Shown piece after piece: positions 1 through 8,716 of a DNA stretch of 64,000 nucleotides. The notes under the pieces are model-generated. The model saw nothing but the letters and a program-made list of their open reading frames with translations. It did not search any database and was not told the origin of the DNA. Where the stretch lies: contig NZ_VMSG01000001.1 of NCBI RefSeq assembly GCF_007713465.1, positions 186,001 to 250,000 of the forward strand, written 5' to 3'. A program made the position numbers and the translations under genes. The first letter of the stretch is position 1. Every line of letters starts with the position of its first letter. This DNA is from Pseudomonas sp. H3(2019) (GTDB lineage Bacteria; Pseudomonadota; Gammaproteobacteria; Pseudomonadales; Pseudomonadaceae).

Positions 1-1
1 G

Positions 2-544
2 GATGCCAGCGAGGTGGCGATTCTCTCGGCCAACTACCTGGCGAAGCATTTGTCCGGTGCGTTCCCGGTGCTCTACACCGGGCGCAACGAGCGGGTGGCA
101 CACGAATGCATCCTCGACTTGCGACCGCTCAAGGCGCAGACCGGTATCAGCGAAGAAGACGTCGCCAAGCGGCTGATGGATTACGGTTTCCATGCGCCGA
201 CCATGTCTTTCCCGGTGCCGGGTACGTTGATGGTTGAACCGACCGAAAGCGAGTCGAAGGCGGAACTGGATCGCTTTATCAGCGCGATGCTGAGTATTCG
301 CGCGGAAATTGCCGAGGTGCAGAATGGCAATTGGTCTGCCGAGGACAATCCGTTGAAACGCTCACCGCATACGTTGGCGGACATTACCGGTGTCTGGGAT
401 CGGCCCTACAGCATCGAGCAAGCGGTGACCCCGGACACGCACACCAGGCTGCATAAATACTGGCCGACGGTGAACCGCGTGGACAACGTTTACGGGGATC
501 GCAACCTGTTCTGCGCCTGCGTGCCGGTGGACGAATACCGCTGA
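2..544 (+). CDS. gcvP: Glycine dehydrogenase (decarboxylating), P-protein, C-terminal part
   Basis: The reading frame is open from the left edge, so only about the last 180 residues are visible. They match the C-terminal domain of the glycine-cleavage P-protein, which decarboxylates glycine and passes the aminomethyl group to the H-protein. Family-typical stretches are the HECILDLR segment, the [24 protein letters not shown] segment (in pieces) and a conserved end with [12 protein letters not shown]. The PLP lysine lies upstream of the window. A REP pair follows the stop. The identity is secure; paralogue and neighbours cannot be judged from here. Confidence 0.95.
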   Translation, partial: DASEVAILSANYLAKHLSGAFPVLYTGRNERVAHECILDLRPLKAQTGISEEDVAKRLMDYGFHAPTMSFPVPGTLMVEPTESESKAELDRFISAMLSIRAEIAEVQNGNWSAEDNPLKRSPHTLADITGVWDRPYSIEQAVTPDTHTRLHKYWPTVNRVDNVYGDRNLFCACVPVDEYR

Positions 545-560
545 AATGCGTAAATCAAAT

Positions 561-650
561 GTGGGAGCGAGCTTGCTCGCGATGGCGGTGTAACAGTCAG
601 CAAAAATGTTGAATGTTATGGCCTCATCGCGAGCAAGCTCGCTCCCACAA
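561..650. repeat. REP pair (family A), inverted
   Basis: Two inverted copies of the Pseudomonas REP-type sequence GTGGGAGCGAGC-TTGCTCGCGATGG lie about 35 bases apart after gcvP, at about 561-589 and 624-650. Each copy is itself a hairpin around GCGAGCTTGCTCGC. Four other pairs occur in this window. Such pairs usually sit at gene ends and can stabilise mRNA or aid termination. Confidence 0.85.
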
Positions 651-676
651 TGGATCGCATTTTTACAGCAACAGAA

Positions 677-1015
677 TTATTCCGGGGCAACCGCGTTCTT
701 GGCCAGGATTGCGTTGGCCAATTCCATGTCGGTAGCCTTCAAGCCCGGGTTGTCGGCACGGACTTTCTGCATGGCAGATTCCAGGTACGGACCACGGATA
801 TTGCCGTCACTGGCTACGAAACTGCTGGCGTCGTCCTGAGCGGCAACGACCAGCTTGTGATCCCTGGAGGTCAGGTAGGTGGACGCGGTGGTCGCACCTG
901 AGGAAATAACTTCTTGCAAGATGCCGTCATGGTCATGGTCGCGGTCATGGGCCATTGCTGAACCTGCAGACAGGGACAGCAAGGCAAGCGTAGCGGCGGC
1001 AAGTTTAAAACGCAT
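677..1015 (-). CDS. DUF2388 small secreted protein
   Basis: This 112-residue protein has a classical signal peptide (MRFKLAAATLALLSLSAGSAMA) followed by a DHDHDHD-type segment. The rest resembles the Pseudomonas-restricted DUF2388 family of roughly 100-residue exported proteins: SSGATTASTYLTSRDHK, SFVASDGN and a C-terminal DLELANAIL-like end. I chose the ATG at 1013-1015 over longer starts because it opens the signal peptide and has GGAG at a normal distance upstream. The function of the family is unknown. It stands alone between the gcvP REP pair and the gspE-like gene. Confidence 0.8.
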   Translation of the reverse strand: MRFKLAAATLALLSLSAGSAMAHDRDHDHDGILQEVISSGATTASTYLTSRDHKLVVAAQDDASSFVASDGNIRGPYLESAMQKVRADNPGLKATDMELANAILAKNAVAPE

Positions 1016-1112
1016 TGTGGGTGACTCCAGTGGGGTTTCTGGCGGGTTGGATTGCCAATACCCCAAACGAGTTCCGTAGCGTTCATCGGCCTGTTCGACC
1101 AGGATACCGCCC

Positions 1113-2894
1113 CTATTTCTGCTCACTCTGCGGCGTCACTCGCAGCACCTCTTCAATCGTCGTCAGCCCCGCCGCCACTTTTTGCGCACCCGACAGCCGC
1201 AGGCTGCGCATGCCTTCCTTGAACGCCTGGCGACGCACGGCGAACAGGTCGGTGTCGGGGTTGATCAGGGCTTTGACGCTGTCGGTCATTTGCATGATTT
1301 CGTAGACCCCGGCGCGTCCGTGATAACCGGTGTCGCGGCACTCCAGGCAGCCAATCGCGCGTTGGGCGTTGCTCGGTAATGGTGCTTGCCAGGGACGGGT
1401 CAAGGTTTGCCAGTCATCTTCGCCCAGCGTCAGCGGTGCCTTGCAATGCGGGCACAGCGTGCGGACCAGACGTTGTGCCATGACTCCCAGCAGGGTGGCT
1501 TTGATCAGGTAATGCGGCACGCCGAGTTCCAGTAAGCGGCTGATGGCGCTCGGTGCGTCGTTGGTGTGCAGGGTCGACAACACCAGGTGCCCGGTGAGTG
1601 CCGCTTGAATGGCCATTTCGGCGGTTTCGAGGTCGCGGATCTCGCCGATCATGATGATGTCCGGATCTTGTCGCATCAATGCGCGCACGCCGCTGGCAAA
1701 GGTCAGGTCGATGTTGTGCTGGACCTGCATCTGATTGAACGCCGGCTCGACCATTTCGATCGGATCTTCGATGGTGCAGAGGTTGACCTCTGGCGTCGCG
1801 AGTTTTTTCAGCGTGGTGTAGAGCGTGCTGGTCTTGCCCGAACCGGTCGGTCCGGTGACCAGAATGATGCCGTTGGGCTGGCGGGTCATGTCCTGCCAGC
1901 GGCGCAGATCATCGGCAGAAAACCCGAGCTGGTCGAAGTCCTTGAGCAGTACTTCCGGATCGAAGATCCGCATGACCATTTTTTCCCCGAATGCCGTAGG
2001 TAGCGTCGACAGCCGCAACTCCACTTCGCCGCCGTCCGGGGCCTTGGTCTTGACCCGGCCATCCTGGGGTTTGCGTTTTTCCGCGACGTTCATTCGCCCC
2101 AGGCTTTTCAGGCGACTGACGATTGCCATGGTCACCTGCGGTGGAAATTGATAGACGTTGTGCAACACGCCGTCGATGCGAAAGCGCACGGTGCCTTGCT
2201 CGCGCCGTGGCTCGATATGGATATCACTGGCACGCTGCTGGAAGGCGTACTGGAACAACCAGTCGACGATGTTGACGATGTGCGCGTCATTGGCGTCCGG
2301 CTCCTGATCGCTGGCGCCGAGGTTGAGCAACTGTTCGAAGTTGCCCAGGGTGTTCATGTGCTGATCGGCATTGGTCGCGCCGCTGACCGATTTGGCCAGG
2401 CGGAAGAACTCCACGCTGAAGCGCTGGATGTCCGCCGGGTTGGCCACCACCCGTTTGATCGGCAACTGTAGAACGTGGGTCAGGTCGGCTTCCCAACTGC
2501 GCACATAAGGCTGCGCGCTAGCGACAGTGACGGCGTCGCGGTCGATCGCTACCGCGAGGATCTTGTGGCGTTGGGCAAAGGCGTAGGACATCAACGGGGT
2601 AATTTGCGCGACGTTTATTTTCAGCGGATCGATGCGCAAGTAAGGCTGGCCGGCCTGCAGCGAGAGCCACAGGGTCAGGCTTTCCAGGTCCAGGCGTTTG
2701 CCGGGGCGGCTGAGGTCGTCGAGGTGTTGGCTGGCGAGGAATTCCAGCGGGTGCAACTGGCTGTTGCTGGCATTGCGGCGGGTGGTCAGCGCGTGTTCGG
2801 CCGAGTCCTGGCTGATGAAGCCTTGGGCGACCAGTTCGCGCAGCAGGTCATTGAGATCCAGCCAGCGATCCTGAGTGGCGAGTTGAACGGACAT
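1113..2894 (-). CDS. GspE/PilB-family assembly ATPase, orphan
   Basis: A 593-residue traffic ATPase. The N-terminal ~170 residues form a T2SSE_N-like region. The ATPase core has the Walker A GPTGSGKT at 348-355, the Asp box around DIHIEPR (224-230), the Walker B-like DPDIIMIGEIRD (410-421) and the His box HLVLSTLHTND. Two cysteine pairs, CPHC at 481-484 and CLEC at 516-519, form the zinc-binding module of GspE/PilB. Family members power type II secretion or type IV pilus assembly. No secretin, pseudopilin, inner-membrane platform or prepilin peptidase gene lies near it, so its machine is unknown. The start has AAGGAG-like sequence upstream. Confidence 0.85.
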   Translation of the reverse strand: MSVQLATQDRWLDLNDLLRELVAQGFISQDSAEHALTTRRNASNSQLHPLEFLASQHLDDLSRPGKRLDLESLTLWLSLQAGQPYLRIDPLKINVAQITPLMSYAFAQRHKILAVAIDRDAVTVASAQPYVRSWEADLTHVLQLPIKRVVANPADIQRFSVEFFRLAKSVSGATNADQHMNTLGNFEQLLNLGASDQEPDANDAHIVNIVDWLFQYAFQQRASDIHIEPRREQGTVRFRIDGVLHNVYQFPPQVTMAIVSRLKSLGRMNVAEKRKPQDGRVKTKAPDGGEVELRLSTLPTAFGEKMVMRIFDPEVLLKDFDQLGFSADDLRRWQDMTRQPNGIILVTGPTGSGKTSTLYTTLKKLATPEVNLCTIEDPIEMVEPAFNQMQVQHNIDLTFASGVRALMRQDPDIIMIGEIRDLETAEMAIQAALTGHLVLSTLHTNDAPSAISRLLELGVPHYLIKATLLGVMAQRLVRTLCPHCKAPLTLGEDDWQTLTRPWQAPLPSNAQRAIGCLECRDTGYHGRAGVYEIMQMTDSVKALINPDTDLFAVRRQAFKEGMRSLRLSGAQKVAAGLTTIEEVLRVTPQSEQK

Positions 2895-3035
2895 CCGGGC
2901 TCCTTATGGAAACGATCCTGCAACGAGCGGTTTAGACAGGTGCGTCTGTGACCACAGATGCCAAGAATAGTCCCCACAAGGGCCGGCCGTTCGGCCATCG
3001 GCCGATTCATCATTGCGAGTCTTTACCGGCGTGCT

Positions 3036-3374
3036 TCAGCCTGTCGCCTGTGCAGGCTGAACCCATTGCGAATCAGCTGCTTGCAGTTCCACCGAGCAGA
3101 CACTGATCAGGTTACGTAATTTTTCCGCGATCACTTGGGCGCGGTGCCAGCTCAAGCCGTCCATGACAATACCGATCGACAGCAGGTCGTCGTCGCGCAA
3201 CACATTGACCTGCTGCGGCACCAGAAACTGCAACGCGAAAAGATTCAGCGCCCGGCACAACACGTCCGGTTCGGCCTCGGCCAGCAGTTGGTAGTGCACG
3301 CGACAATGGGCATTACTGACGTTCCACACGTCGGCACGGGTAGGGGTGTTGTTGACGGCTTCGAGCGGGGGCAT
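3036..3374 (-). CDS. Small ACT-like protein, divergent from an Lrp regulator
   Basis: A 112-residue soluble protein with no signal peptide. The middle part (roughly HYQLLAEAEPDVLCRAL ... LLSIGIVMDGL ... AQVIAEKL) has the alternating beta-alpha-beta pattern and spacing of an ACT-type regulatory fold, similar in feel to the small subunit of acetolactate synthase. This is a structural guess, not a recognised family match. It is transcribed away from the Lrp/AsnC gene at 3500. A perfect inverted repeat (TCTCCAA / TTGGAGA) covers its Shine-Dalgarno sequence. It may be an amino-acid-sensing protein or a target of that regulator. Confidence 0.6.
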   Translation of the reverse strand: MPPLEAVNNTPTRADVWNVSNAHCRVHYQLLAEAEPDVLCRALNLFALQFLVPQQVNVLRDDDLLSIGIVMDGLSWHRAQVIAEKLRNLISVCSVELQAADSQWVQPAQATG

Positions 3375-3380
3375 GGTCGG

Positions 3381-3398
3381 TCTCCAAATAATTGGAGA
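3381..3398. promoter_or_regulatory. Inverted repeat over the ribosome binding site of the ACT-like gene
   Basis: TCTCCAA-ATAA-TTGGAGA is a perfect 7-bp inverted repeat with a 4-base spacer. Read on the minus strand, the GGAGA arm is the Shine-Dalgarno sequence of the gene starting at 3374. A near copy of one arm and its flank, TCTCAAATAAT, lies at 3471-3481 just ahead of the Lrp gene. It could be an Lrp-type operator or an RNA hairpin hiding the ribosome binding site. Confidence 0.45.
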
Positions 3399-3499
3399 AA
3401 TTTTTACATTCGGTGCCGGGTATTTCTTATCTATGATGAGGTTAATTGGCCTTATATCGAATCAAACAATTCTCAAATAATATATTTTAGGGTTTTTCT

Positions 3500-3964
3500 A
3501 TGCATAGCGAACTTGACGTGTATGACCGACGGATTCTGGCGCTGCTGCAAGAGGACGCCTCACTCTCCAGTGCGCAGATTGCCGAGCAGGTCGGGTTATC
3601 GCAGTCGCCGTGCTGGCGGCGCATTCAGCGGATGAAGGAGGAGGGGGTTATTCGCGGGCAAGTGACGTTGCTCGATCGCAAGAAAATCGGCCTCAACACG
3701 CAGATCTTCGCCGAGATCAAACTCAACGCCCACGGGCGTTCGAACTTCACGGAATTCACCGAGGCGATTCGCGGCTTTCCGGAAGTGCTGGAGTGTTATG
3801 TGCTGATGGGGGCGGTGGATTTCCTGTTGCGGATCGTCACGGCAGACATCGAAGCCTATGAGCGCTTCTTCTTCGAGAAGCTGTCGATGGTGCCGGGGAT
3901 TCAGGAGGTCAACTCGATCGTGGCCTTGTCGGAGATCAAGTCCACGACGAGTTTGCCGGTCTAA
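3500..3964 (+). CDS. Lrp/AsnC-family transcriptional regulator
   Basis: At 154 residues it has the usual Lrp length. The N-terminal winged helix-turn-helix covers about residues 5-55 (LDVYDRRILALLQEDA, then the recognition helix VGLSQSPCWRRIQRM). The C-terminal RAM/ACT domain contains the family pattern with VLECYVLMGAVDFLLRI and ends with the LPGI-like VPGIQEV and a SxxALSEIKST tail. Such regulators bind an amino acid and control its metabolism or transport. It is not close to BkdR. Effector and targets cannot be read from the sequence, but the divergent ACT-like gene is the obvious candidate target. Confidence 0.9.
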   Translation: MHSELDVYDRRILALLQEDASLSSAQIAEQVGLSQSPCWRRIQRMKEEGVIRGQVTLLDRKKIGLNTQIFAEIKLNAHGRSNFTEFTEAIRGFPEVLECYVLMGAVDFLLRIVTADIEAYERFFFEKLSMVPGIQEVNSIVALSEIKSTTSLPV

Positions 3965-3988
3965 AGCTCTGTGGTGAATGTGCTGGCC

Positions 3989-4068
3989 TCATCGCGAGCA
4001 GGCTCGCTCCCACATTGGTTGCGGTGTACGCAAATCCCCTGTGGGAGCGAGCCTGCTCGCGATGGCGG
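3989..4068. repeat. REP pair (family A), inverted
   Basis: Two inverted copies of the GTGGGAGCGAGC-CTGCTCGCGATGG element, at about 3989-4015 and 4041-4068. They fill the gap between the convergent Lrp and CYTH-CHAD genes and probably serve as the shared 3' structure. Confidence 0.85.
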
Positions 4069-4070
4069 TA

Positions 4071-5438
4071 TTACATACGCAACAACATCTTCCACGCGCG
4101 GTTCTGATACACCGCAATCGCCTGCTGCTTGCGTGCATCCAGCACTTCGTCGGTGATCGGCTCGTTGGCCAGTTGCGCGAGTTTGTTCAGCTCACCATAC
4201 AGGCGATCCATTTCCGGGATGTCCAGCACGTTGCGGGCATGGTGCAGCCAGGCCTGGATGCGTTCGATGCGCGGCAGTTGCTCAGCCAGGTCTTCCGGCT
4301 GTTGTTGATAGCGCTGCAATTGCAGGGACGTCGCTTCTTCGCCCAGCAGGCGCGGTAACCAGTTGCCCAGTTGTGCAGCGCCCTGGCGATTGCCGCGAAC
4401 GTTGCGATCGGCAGCCCAGGTACGAGCCAGCAACCAGCGTGAAGTGTTCAGGGAGAACAGGCCCCAGCGCGGGTCTTCCAGTTCTTCGAGGAACTGCTCC
4501 GGCGCGGCTTTGCGCACGTCTTCGTCATCCAGACCGGCTTGTACCAGCGGGCGCCAGTCTTCCAGCAAGGCATCCAGCGCCAGACGCAGGTCGTGAGTCG
4601 ACTGACGGGGTGCGGCTTGACCCAAGCTGCTGAGTAGCGCGCGCAATTCAGCGAGGTTTTCGACCCAGTCCTGCAACAGCCGCCAGTGGCCGTTGAAGCG
4701 ATATTGCTCGGCCAGACGCTGACTGCTGCCCAGCAAGTGCCAGCTCAGCGCGGCGAACGCGTCGTCCAGCGGCAGCTCAAAGGTCAGTTCCGGTGCGGGC
4801 AGGCTCAACGAATAGCTGTTGGCGTCGAACAGGCGGTAGCCGCGCTCGGCCTTGCTGATATCGCACGGCATCAGCGCCAGGGTCGCGGCCAACTCGGCGG
4901 CCAGCTCCAGCAACGCAGCGGGTTCGCCTTCGCGCAGTTCCAGTTCCAGCTCGCAGATTTCTTCTTTCTGCTTGCCGACAATCACGTGGCCCAAGTCCAG
5001 TGCGGCTTCGATGACCACTTTGGTCTTGCCACGGCCCCAGGCGATTTCTGCGCGTTCACGTACGAAATCGGTGGTGAAGATCGGCTTCAGGGTTTTTTTG
5101 TCCAGTTCGGCCAGTTCTTCGGGCCAGCATTCGCCGTCGAGTTTTTTCACGTCGAGCTTGGCTTTGGGCAGGTTCCAGTCGTATTCGTTACGCTCGGACA
5201 GACCGGCCACACTGTGGCCACGGGTCTTGAGCGTTTGAATGACTTCTTCGCCATCGAGGCGCAGGCGCAGGGCGACCTTGGCGCGGGCCAGGTCACGCTC
5301 TGGCGTGTCGAAGTACTGGTTCATCAACTCACGGCGTTCCCAGCCACTTTTGTTGCGTTTTTTCAGTAGCGGGTGCTCGCGCAGGGCGGCGAGGGTTTCG
5401 CGGCTGACGCGGAGTTTGATTTCGGTTTCTTTCTGCAT
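4071..5438 (-). CDS. CYTH and CHAD domain protein (probable inorganic triphosphatase)
   Basis: A 455-residue two-domain protein. The N-terminal CYTH domain opens with the signature ExExK as E4-T-E6-I-K8. Further CYTH features are YFDTP, LRLR and the acidic strand CELELELREG. These acidic and basic residues line the tunnel that binds metal and triphosphate. The C-terminal CHAD domain (about residues 210-455) is helical and rich in His and Arg (for example STHDLRLALDALLEDWR), typical of polyphosphate-binding CHAD. CYTH-CHAD enzymes such as E. coli YgiF hydrolyse tripolyphosphate. I chose the ATG at 5436-5438 because it places ExExK at the very N terminus; the ribosome binding site is weak. Confidence 0.85.
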   Translation of the reverse strand: MQKETEIKLRVSRETLAALREHPLLKKRNKSGWERRELMNQYFDTPERDLARAKVALRLRLDGEEVIQTLKTRGHSVAGLSERNEYDWNLPKAKLDVKKLDGECWPEELAELDKKTLKPIFTTDFVRERAEIAWGRGKTKVVIEAALDLGHVIVGKQKEEICELELELREGEPAALLELAAELAATLALMPCDISKAERGYRLFDANSYSLSLPAPELTFELPLDDAFAALSWHLLGSSQRLAEQYRFNGHWRLLQDWVENLAELRALLSSLGQAAPRQSTHDLRLALDALLEDWRPLVQAGLDDEDVRKAAPEQFLEELEDPRWGLFSLNTSRWLLARTWAADRNVRGNRQGAAQLGNWLPRLLGEEATSLQLQRYQQQPEDLAEQLPRIERIQAWLHHARNVLDIPEMDRLYGELNKLAQLANEPITDEVLDARKQQAIAVYQNRAWKMLLRM

Positions 5439-5595
5439 GGCCGGAAAATCCAGGATCGGGAGCGCAGCCGGGGGAATGTGTGGCTGCCAAGGTCGTGCAG
5501 TGTACAGCACTCACTAAACCTACGCGCCGCGACGGTTTATTCCTGTCGCCAGATGGTTCTATGATGGACTTCAATTTGGGAGTTGGGAGTCAGCG

Positions 5596-6744
5596 ATGCC
5601 TTTGCCGTCCATGAAAGACCAGTTCGCTGCGCTGATCGCCGCACCGTCCGTCAGCTGCACCCAACCCAGCCTCGATCAATCCAATCGCGCGGTCATTGAT
5701 CTGCTGGCGACCTGGCTCGGCGACCTGGGCTTTTCGTGCGAAATCCAGCAAGTCAGCCCCGGCAAATTCAACTTGCTCGCCAGTTTTGGCAGCGGTCCCG
5801 GCGGGCTGGTATTGGCCGGGCACAGCGACACGGTGCCGTTCGACGGCGCGTTGTGGCAGACCGATCCGCTGAAACTCACCGAAGTCGACGGTCGCTGGGT
5901 CGGTCTTGGCAGTTGCGACATGAAGGGTTTTTTCGCGCTGGCTATCGAAGCCGTGCTGCCGCTGCTGGATAAACCGTTCAAGCAACCGCTGATGATCCTC
6001 GCCACCTGTGACGAAGAAAGCTCCATGGCTGGCGCCCGGGCGTTGGCTGCTGCCGGCCGGCCATTGGGCAGGGTTGCAGTGATCGGTGAACCGACAGGCT
6101 TGAAGCCGATCCGTCTGCATAAAGGCGTGATGATGGAGCGCATCGACATTCTCGGTCAGAGCGGTCACTCGTCCGATCCGCGCCTGGGCCATAGCGCACT
6201 TGAGGCCATGCACGATGCGATGGGCGAGTTACGTGGCTTGCGCCTGCAATGGCAGAGCGAGTTTCGCAATCCGCAGTTCAGCGTGCCACAACCGACACTG
6301 AATTTCGGCTGCATCCACGGTGGTGACAATCCGAACCGGATCTGCGGTCAATGCTCACTGGAGTTCGACCTGCGGCCCTTGCCGGGCATGGACCCGAACG
6401 CATTGCGTGCGGCGATCCGGCAGAAACTCGAACCGGTCGCCGAACTCCATCAGGTGAAGATCGACTACGCTCCACTGTTCCCTGAAGTACCGCCTTTCGA
6501 GCAGGCGGCCGACTCGGAACTGGTGCAGGTCGCCGAAAGACTCACCGGCCACCTTGCCGAAGCAGTAGCGTTCGGCACTGAAGCGCCTTATCTTCAGCGT
6601 CTTGGCTGCGAGACATTGGTGCTTGGCCCAGGCGATATCGCCTGCGCCCACCAACCAGGGGAATACCTTGAAATGTCACGTTTGCAGCCTACCGTGCATC
6701 TATTACGTCAACTGATCGAACACTACTGCCTGACCCCGGCGTGA
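5596..6744 (+). CDS. argE: Acetylornithine deacetylase
   Basis: A 382-residue M20-family metallohydrolase that removes acetyl from N-acetylornithine in arginine synthesis. Metal ligands and catalytic residues are visible: AGHSDTVP (H76, D78), the bridging Asp of GSCDMKG (D108), the Glu pair in CDEESS (E140, E141), E165 in GEPT, and a C-terminal His in CAHQPGEY. The length fits ArgE. GGGAG lies just upstream of the ATG. argA follows in the same direction 139 bases after the end of argE. Having both argE and argA suggests linear or redundant use of the acetylated pathway, since pseudomonads also carry ArgJ. Confidence 0.92.
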   Translation: MPLPSMKDQFAALIAAPSVSCTQPSLDQSNRAVIDLLATWLGDLGFSCEIQQVSPGKFNLLASFGSGPGGLVLAGHSDTVPFDGALWQTDPLKLTEVDGRWVGLGSCDMKGFFALAIEAVLPLLDKPFKQPLMILATCDEESSMAGARALAAAGRPLGRVAVIGEPTGLKPIRLHKGVMMERIDILGQSGHSSDPRLGHSALEAMHDAMGELRGLRLQWQSEFRNPQFSVPQPTLNFGCIHGGDNPNRICGQCSLEFDLRPLPGMDPNALRAAIRQKLEPVAELHQVKIDYAPLFPEVPPFEQAADSELVQVAERLTGHLAEAVAFGTEAPYLQRLGCETLVLGPGDIACAHQPGEYLEMSRLQPTVHLLRQLIEHYCLTPA

Positions 6745-6883
6745 TTAAATCCCGGGGCATCCAACCTGTATTCATGAGGAGAGCGCGCGTGTCGCCAAGC
6801 CTGTTTCGACGATAACCATCAGCCCGCTGTGCGTTTTGCTTCGTCCTTTTTATCGGCTGCTATTTGTTACAGGCGCAGGTGTT

Positions 6884-8182
6884 ATGCCCGAATACGTTAA
6901 CTGGCTTCGTCACGCTTCCCCTTACATCAACGCTCACCGCGATTGCACCTTCGTCGTCATGCTGCCCGGCGACGGTGTCGAGCACCCGAACTTCGGCAAT
7001 ATCGTCCACGACCTGGTGCTGCTGCACAGCCTGGGTGTGCGGCTGGTATTGGTTCACGGTTCGCGTCCGCAAATTGAAACCCGTCTCGCCGCACGTGGCC
7101 TGACTCCGCATTACCACCACGGGATGCGCATCACCGATGCGGCGACCCTGGAGTGTGTGATCGATGCGGTGGGTCAACTGCGCATTGCTATCGAGGCGCG
7201 CTTGTCGATGGACATGGCGTCTTCGCCGATGCAGGGCTCGCGTCTGCGGGTGGCCGGCGGCAACCTGGTGACCGCACGGCCGATCGGTGTGCTCGAAGGT
7301 GTCGACTATCACCACACCGGCGAAGTGCGCCGGGTCGACCGCAAGGGCATCAACCGTCTGCTGGATGAGCGCTCCATCGTGTTGTTGTCTCCGCTGGGCT
7401 ACTCGCCGACCGGGGAAATCTTCAACCTGGCGTGCGAAGACGTCGCCACTCGCGCTGCCATCGATCTGGGCGCCGACAAACTGCTGCTGTTCGGCGCGGA
7501 CCTGGGGCTGATCGATGAAAACGGCCGTCTGGTCCGCGAGCTGCGTCCGCAGCAGGTGCCGGCGCACTTGCAGCGTTTGGGCGCGAACTATCAGGCAGAG
7601 TTGCTGGATGCCGCGGCTGAAGCTTGCCGAGGCGGCGTCGGCCGTAGCCATATTGTCAGTTATGCCGAAGACGGCGCGCTGCTGACCGAGCTCTTCACCC
7701 GTGACGGTGGCGGTACGCTGGTGGCCCAGGAGCAATTCGAAGTAGTGCGCGAAGCGGCTATCGAAGACGTCGGCGGGTTGCTGGATCTGATCAGCCCGCT
7801 GGAAGAGCAGGGGATTCTGGTGCGTCGTTCGCGCGAAGTGCTGGAGCGCGAAATCGAGCAGTTCAGCGTGGTCGAGCGTGAAGGCATGATCATCGCCTGT
7901 GCGGCGCTGTATCAGATCGCTGACTCGGATGCCGGGGAACTGGCCTGTCTGGCAGTGAACCCGGAGTACCGTCACGGCGGCCGTGGTGATGAATTGCTGG
8001 AACGGATCGAGACCCGGGCTCGTGCCCAAGGGCTCAAAACCCTGTTCGTCCTCACTACCCGTACTGCGCACTGGTTCCGCGAGCGTGGCTTTGTGCCCAG
8101 CAGCGTCGAGCGCCTGCCGTCGGCCCGGGCCTCGCTGTACAACTATCAGCGTAATTCGAAGATCTTCGAAAAAACTCTGTAA
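6884..8182 (+). CDS. argA: N-acetylglutamate synthase
   Basis: A 432-residue enzyme catalysing the first step of arginine synthesis, acetyl-CoA plus glutamate to N-acetylglutamate. Residues 1 to about 280 form the amino-acid-kinase-like domain that binds arginine for feedback inhibition (LVLVHGSRPQIE, VRRVDRKGI). The rest is a GNAT domain with the acetyl-CoA loop in NPEYRHGGRGDELL and HWFRERGF. The start MPEYVNWLRHASPYIN matches the known Pseudomonas N terminus, so I prefer the ATG at 6884 to the longer frame starting at 6836. The N terminus is nearly the same as that of P. aeruginosa ArgA as I recall it. Confidence 0.95.
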   Translation: MPEYVNWLRHASPYINAHRDCTFVVMLPGDGVEHPNFGNIVHDLVLLHSLGVRLVLVHGSRPQIETRLAARGLTPHYHHGMRITDAATLECVIDAVGQLRIAIEARLSMDMASSPMQGSRLRVAGGNLVTARPIGVLEGVDYHHTGEVRRVDRKGINRLLDERSIVLLSPLGYSPTGEIFNLACEDVATRAAIDLGADKLLLFGADLGLIDENGRLVRELRPQQVPAHLQRLGANYQAELLDAAAEACRGGVGRSHIVSYAEDGALLTELFTRDGGGTLVAQEQFEVVREAAIEDVGGLLDLISPLEEQGILVRRSREVLEREIEQFSVVEREGMIIACAALYQIADSDAGELACLAVNPEYRHGGRGDELLERIETRARAQGLKTLFVLTTRTAHWFRERGFVPSSVERLPSARASLYNYQRNSKIFEKTL

Positions 8183-8716
8183 CCTGAGGCGCTTAGACTC
8201 CACCCCCGAGGCTGACGGATCGTGGCAATAAGTCGATCGTTTTTGTCATTTTGCTGCTTGTTACGGTGTTCAGCGAGCGGGCGGAAAAAAATCTACTACT
8301 GTATACAAACTGTAACAATTTGACGGGAAGATGCACGTTTCGCCATGATGGCGTCGCTTATTTGATCGTGATTGACGTAAGAGGAATTACGTGGGCACGA
8401 ATGGAACTAAAGAAGCGTTTGTAAATACCATTTAGGAATTAGCTCGTGGGCCGATACCTCAGCATCCGGTTCGGTTCACGCGTGTTGAGCTATATTCCCG
8501 AATCGTATGAAAAATGAATAAATAATTCTTTTTGGGTTTATGAGAAATTCACTAACCTGAACGGGCCAAACACGGCGATTAGACCAAGGTCGTAGATGCG
8601 ACTGCTTACGATTGACTTATCGGTCACGGTCTTGCGCTAATCGCGCATCGATGGGAACCGGGGCGTCAGATCCTGGACCAGAGTGCACAAAAATTAGAAA
8701 CGTAGAGGAGCGAAAC
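8183..8716 (+). promoter_or_regulatory. Long leader region upstream of the OprD-type porin
   Basis: 534 bases without a gene. I see no terminator for argA. The region is richer in A/T than its neighbours and holds a possible sigma-70 promoter, TTGACT at 8612-8617 and GCTAAT at 8636-8641 with 18 bases between, about 75 bases ahead of the porin ATG. An imperfect palindrome CGCCAT-G-ATGGCG lies at about 8340-8352. A long 5' untranslated RNA or a small RNA is possible, but nothing in it is recognisable. Confidence 0.35.

Noticed and set aside
6860..8203. A 447-codon minus-strand frame opposite argA
   Set aside because: Shadow of argA; composition rich in His, Gln and Arg as usual for reverse frames here.
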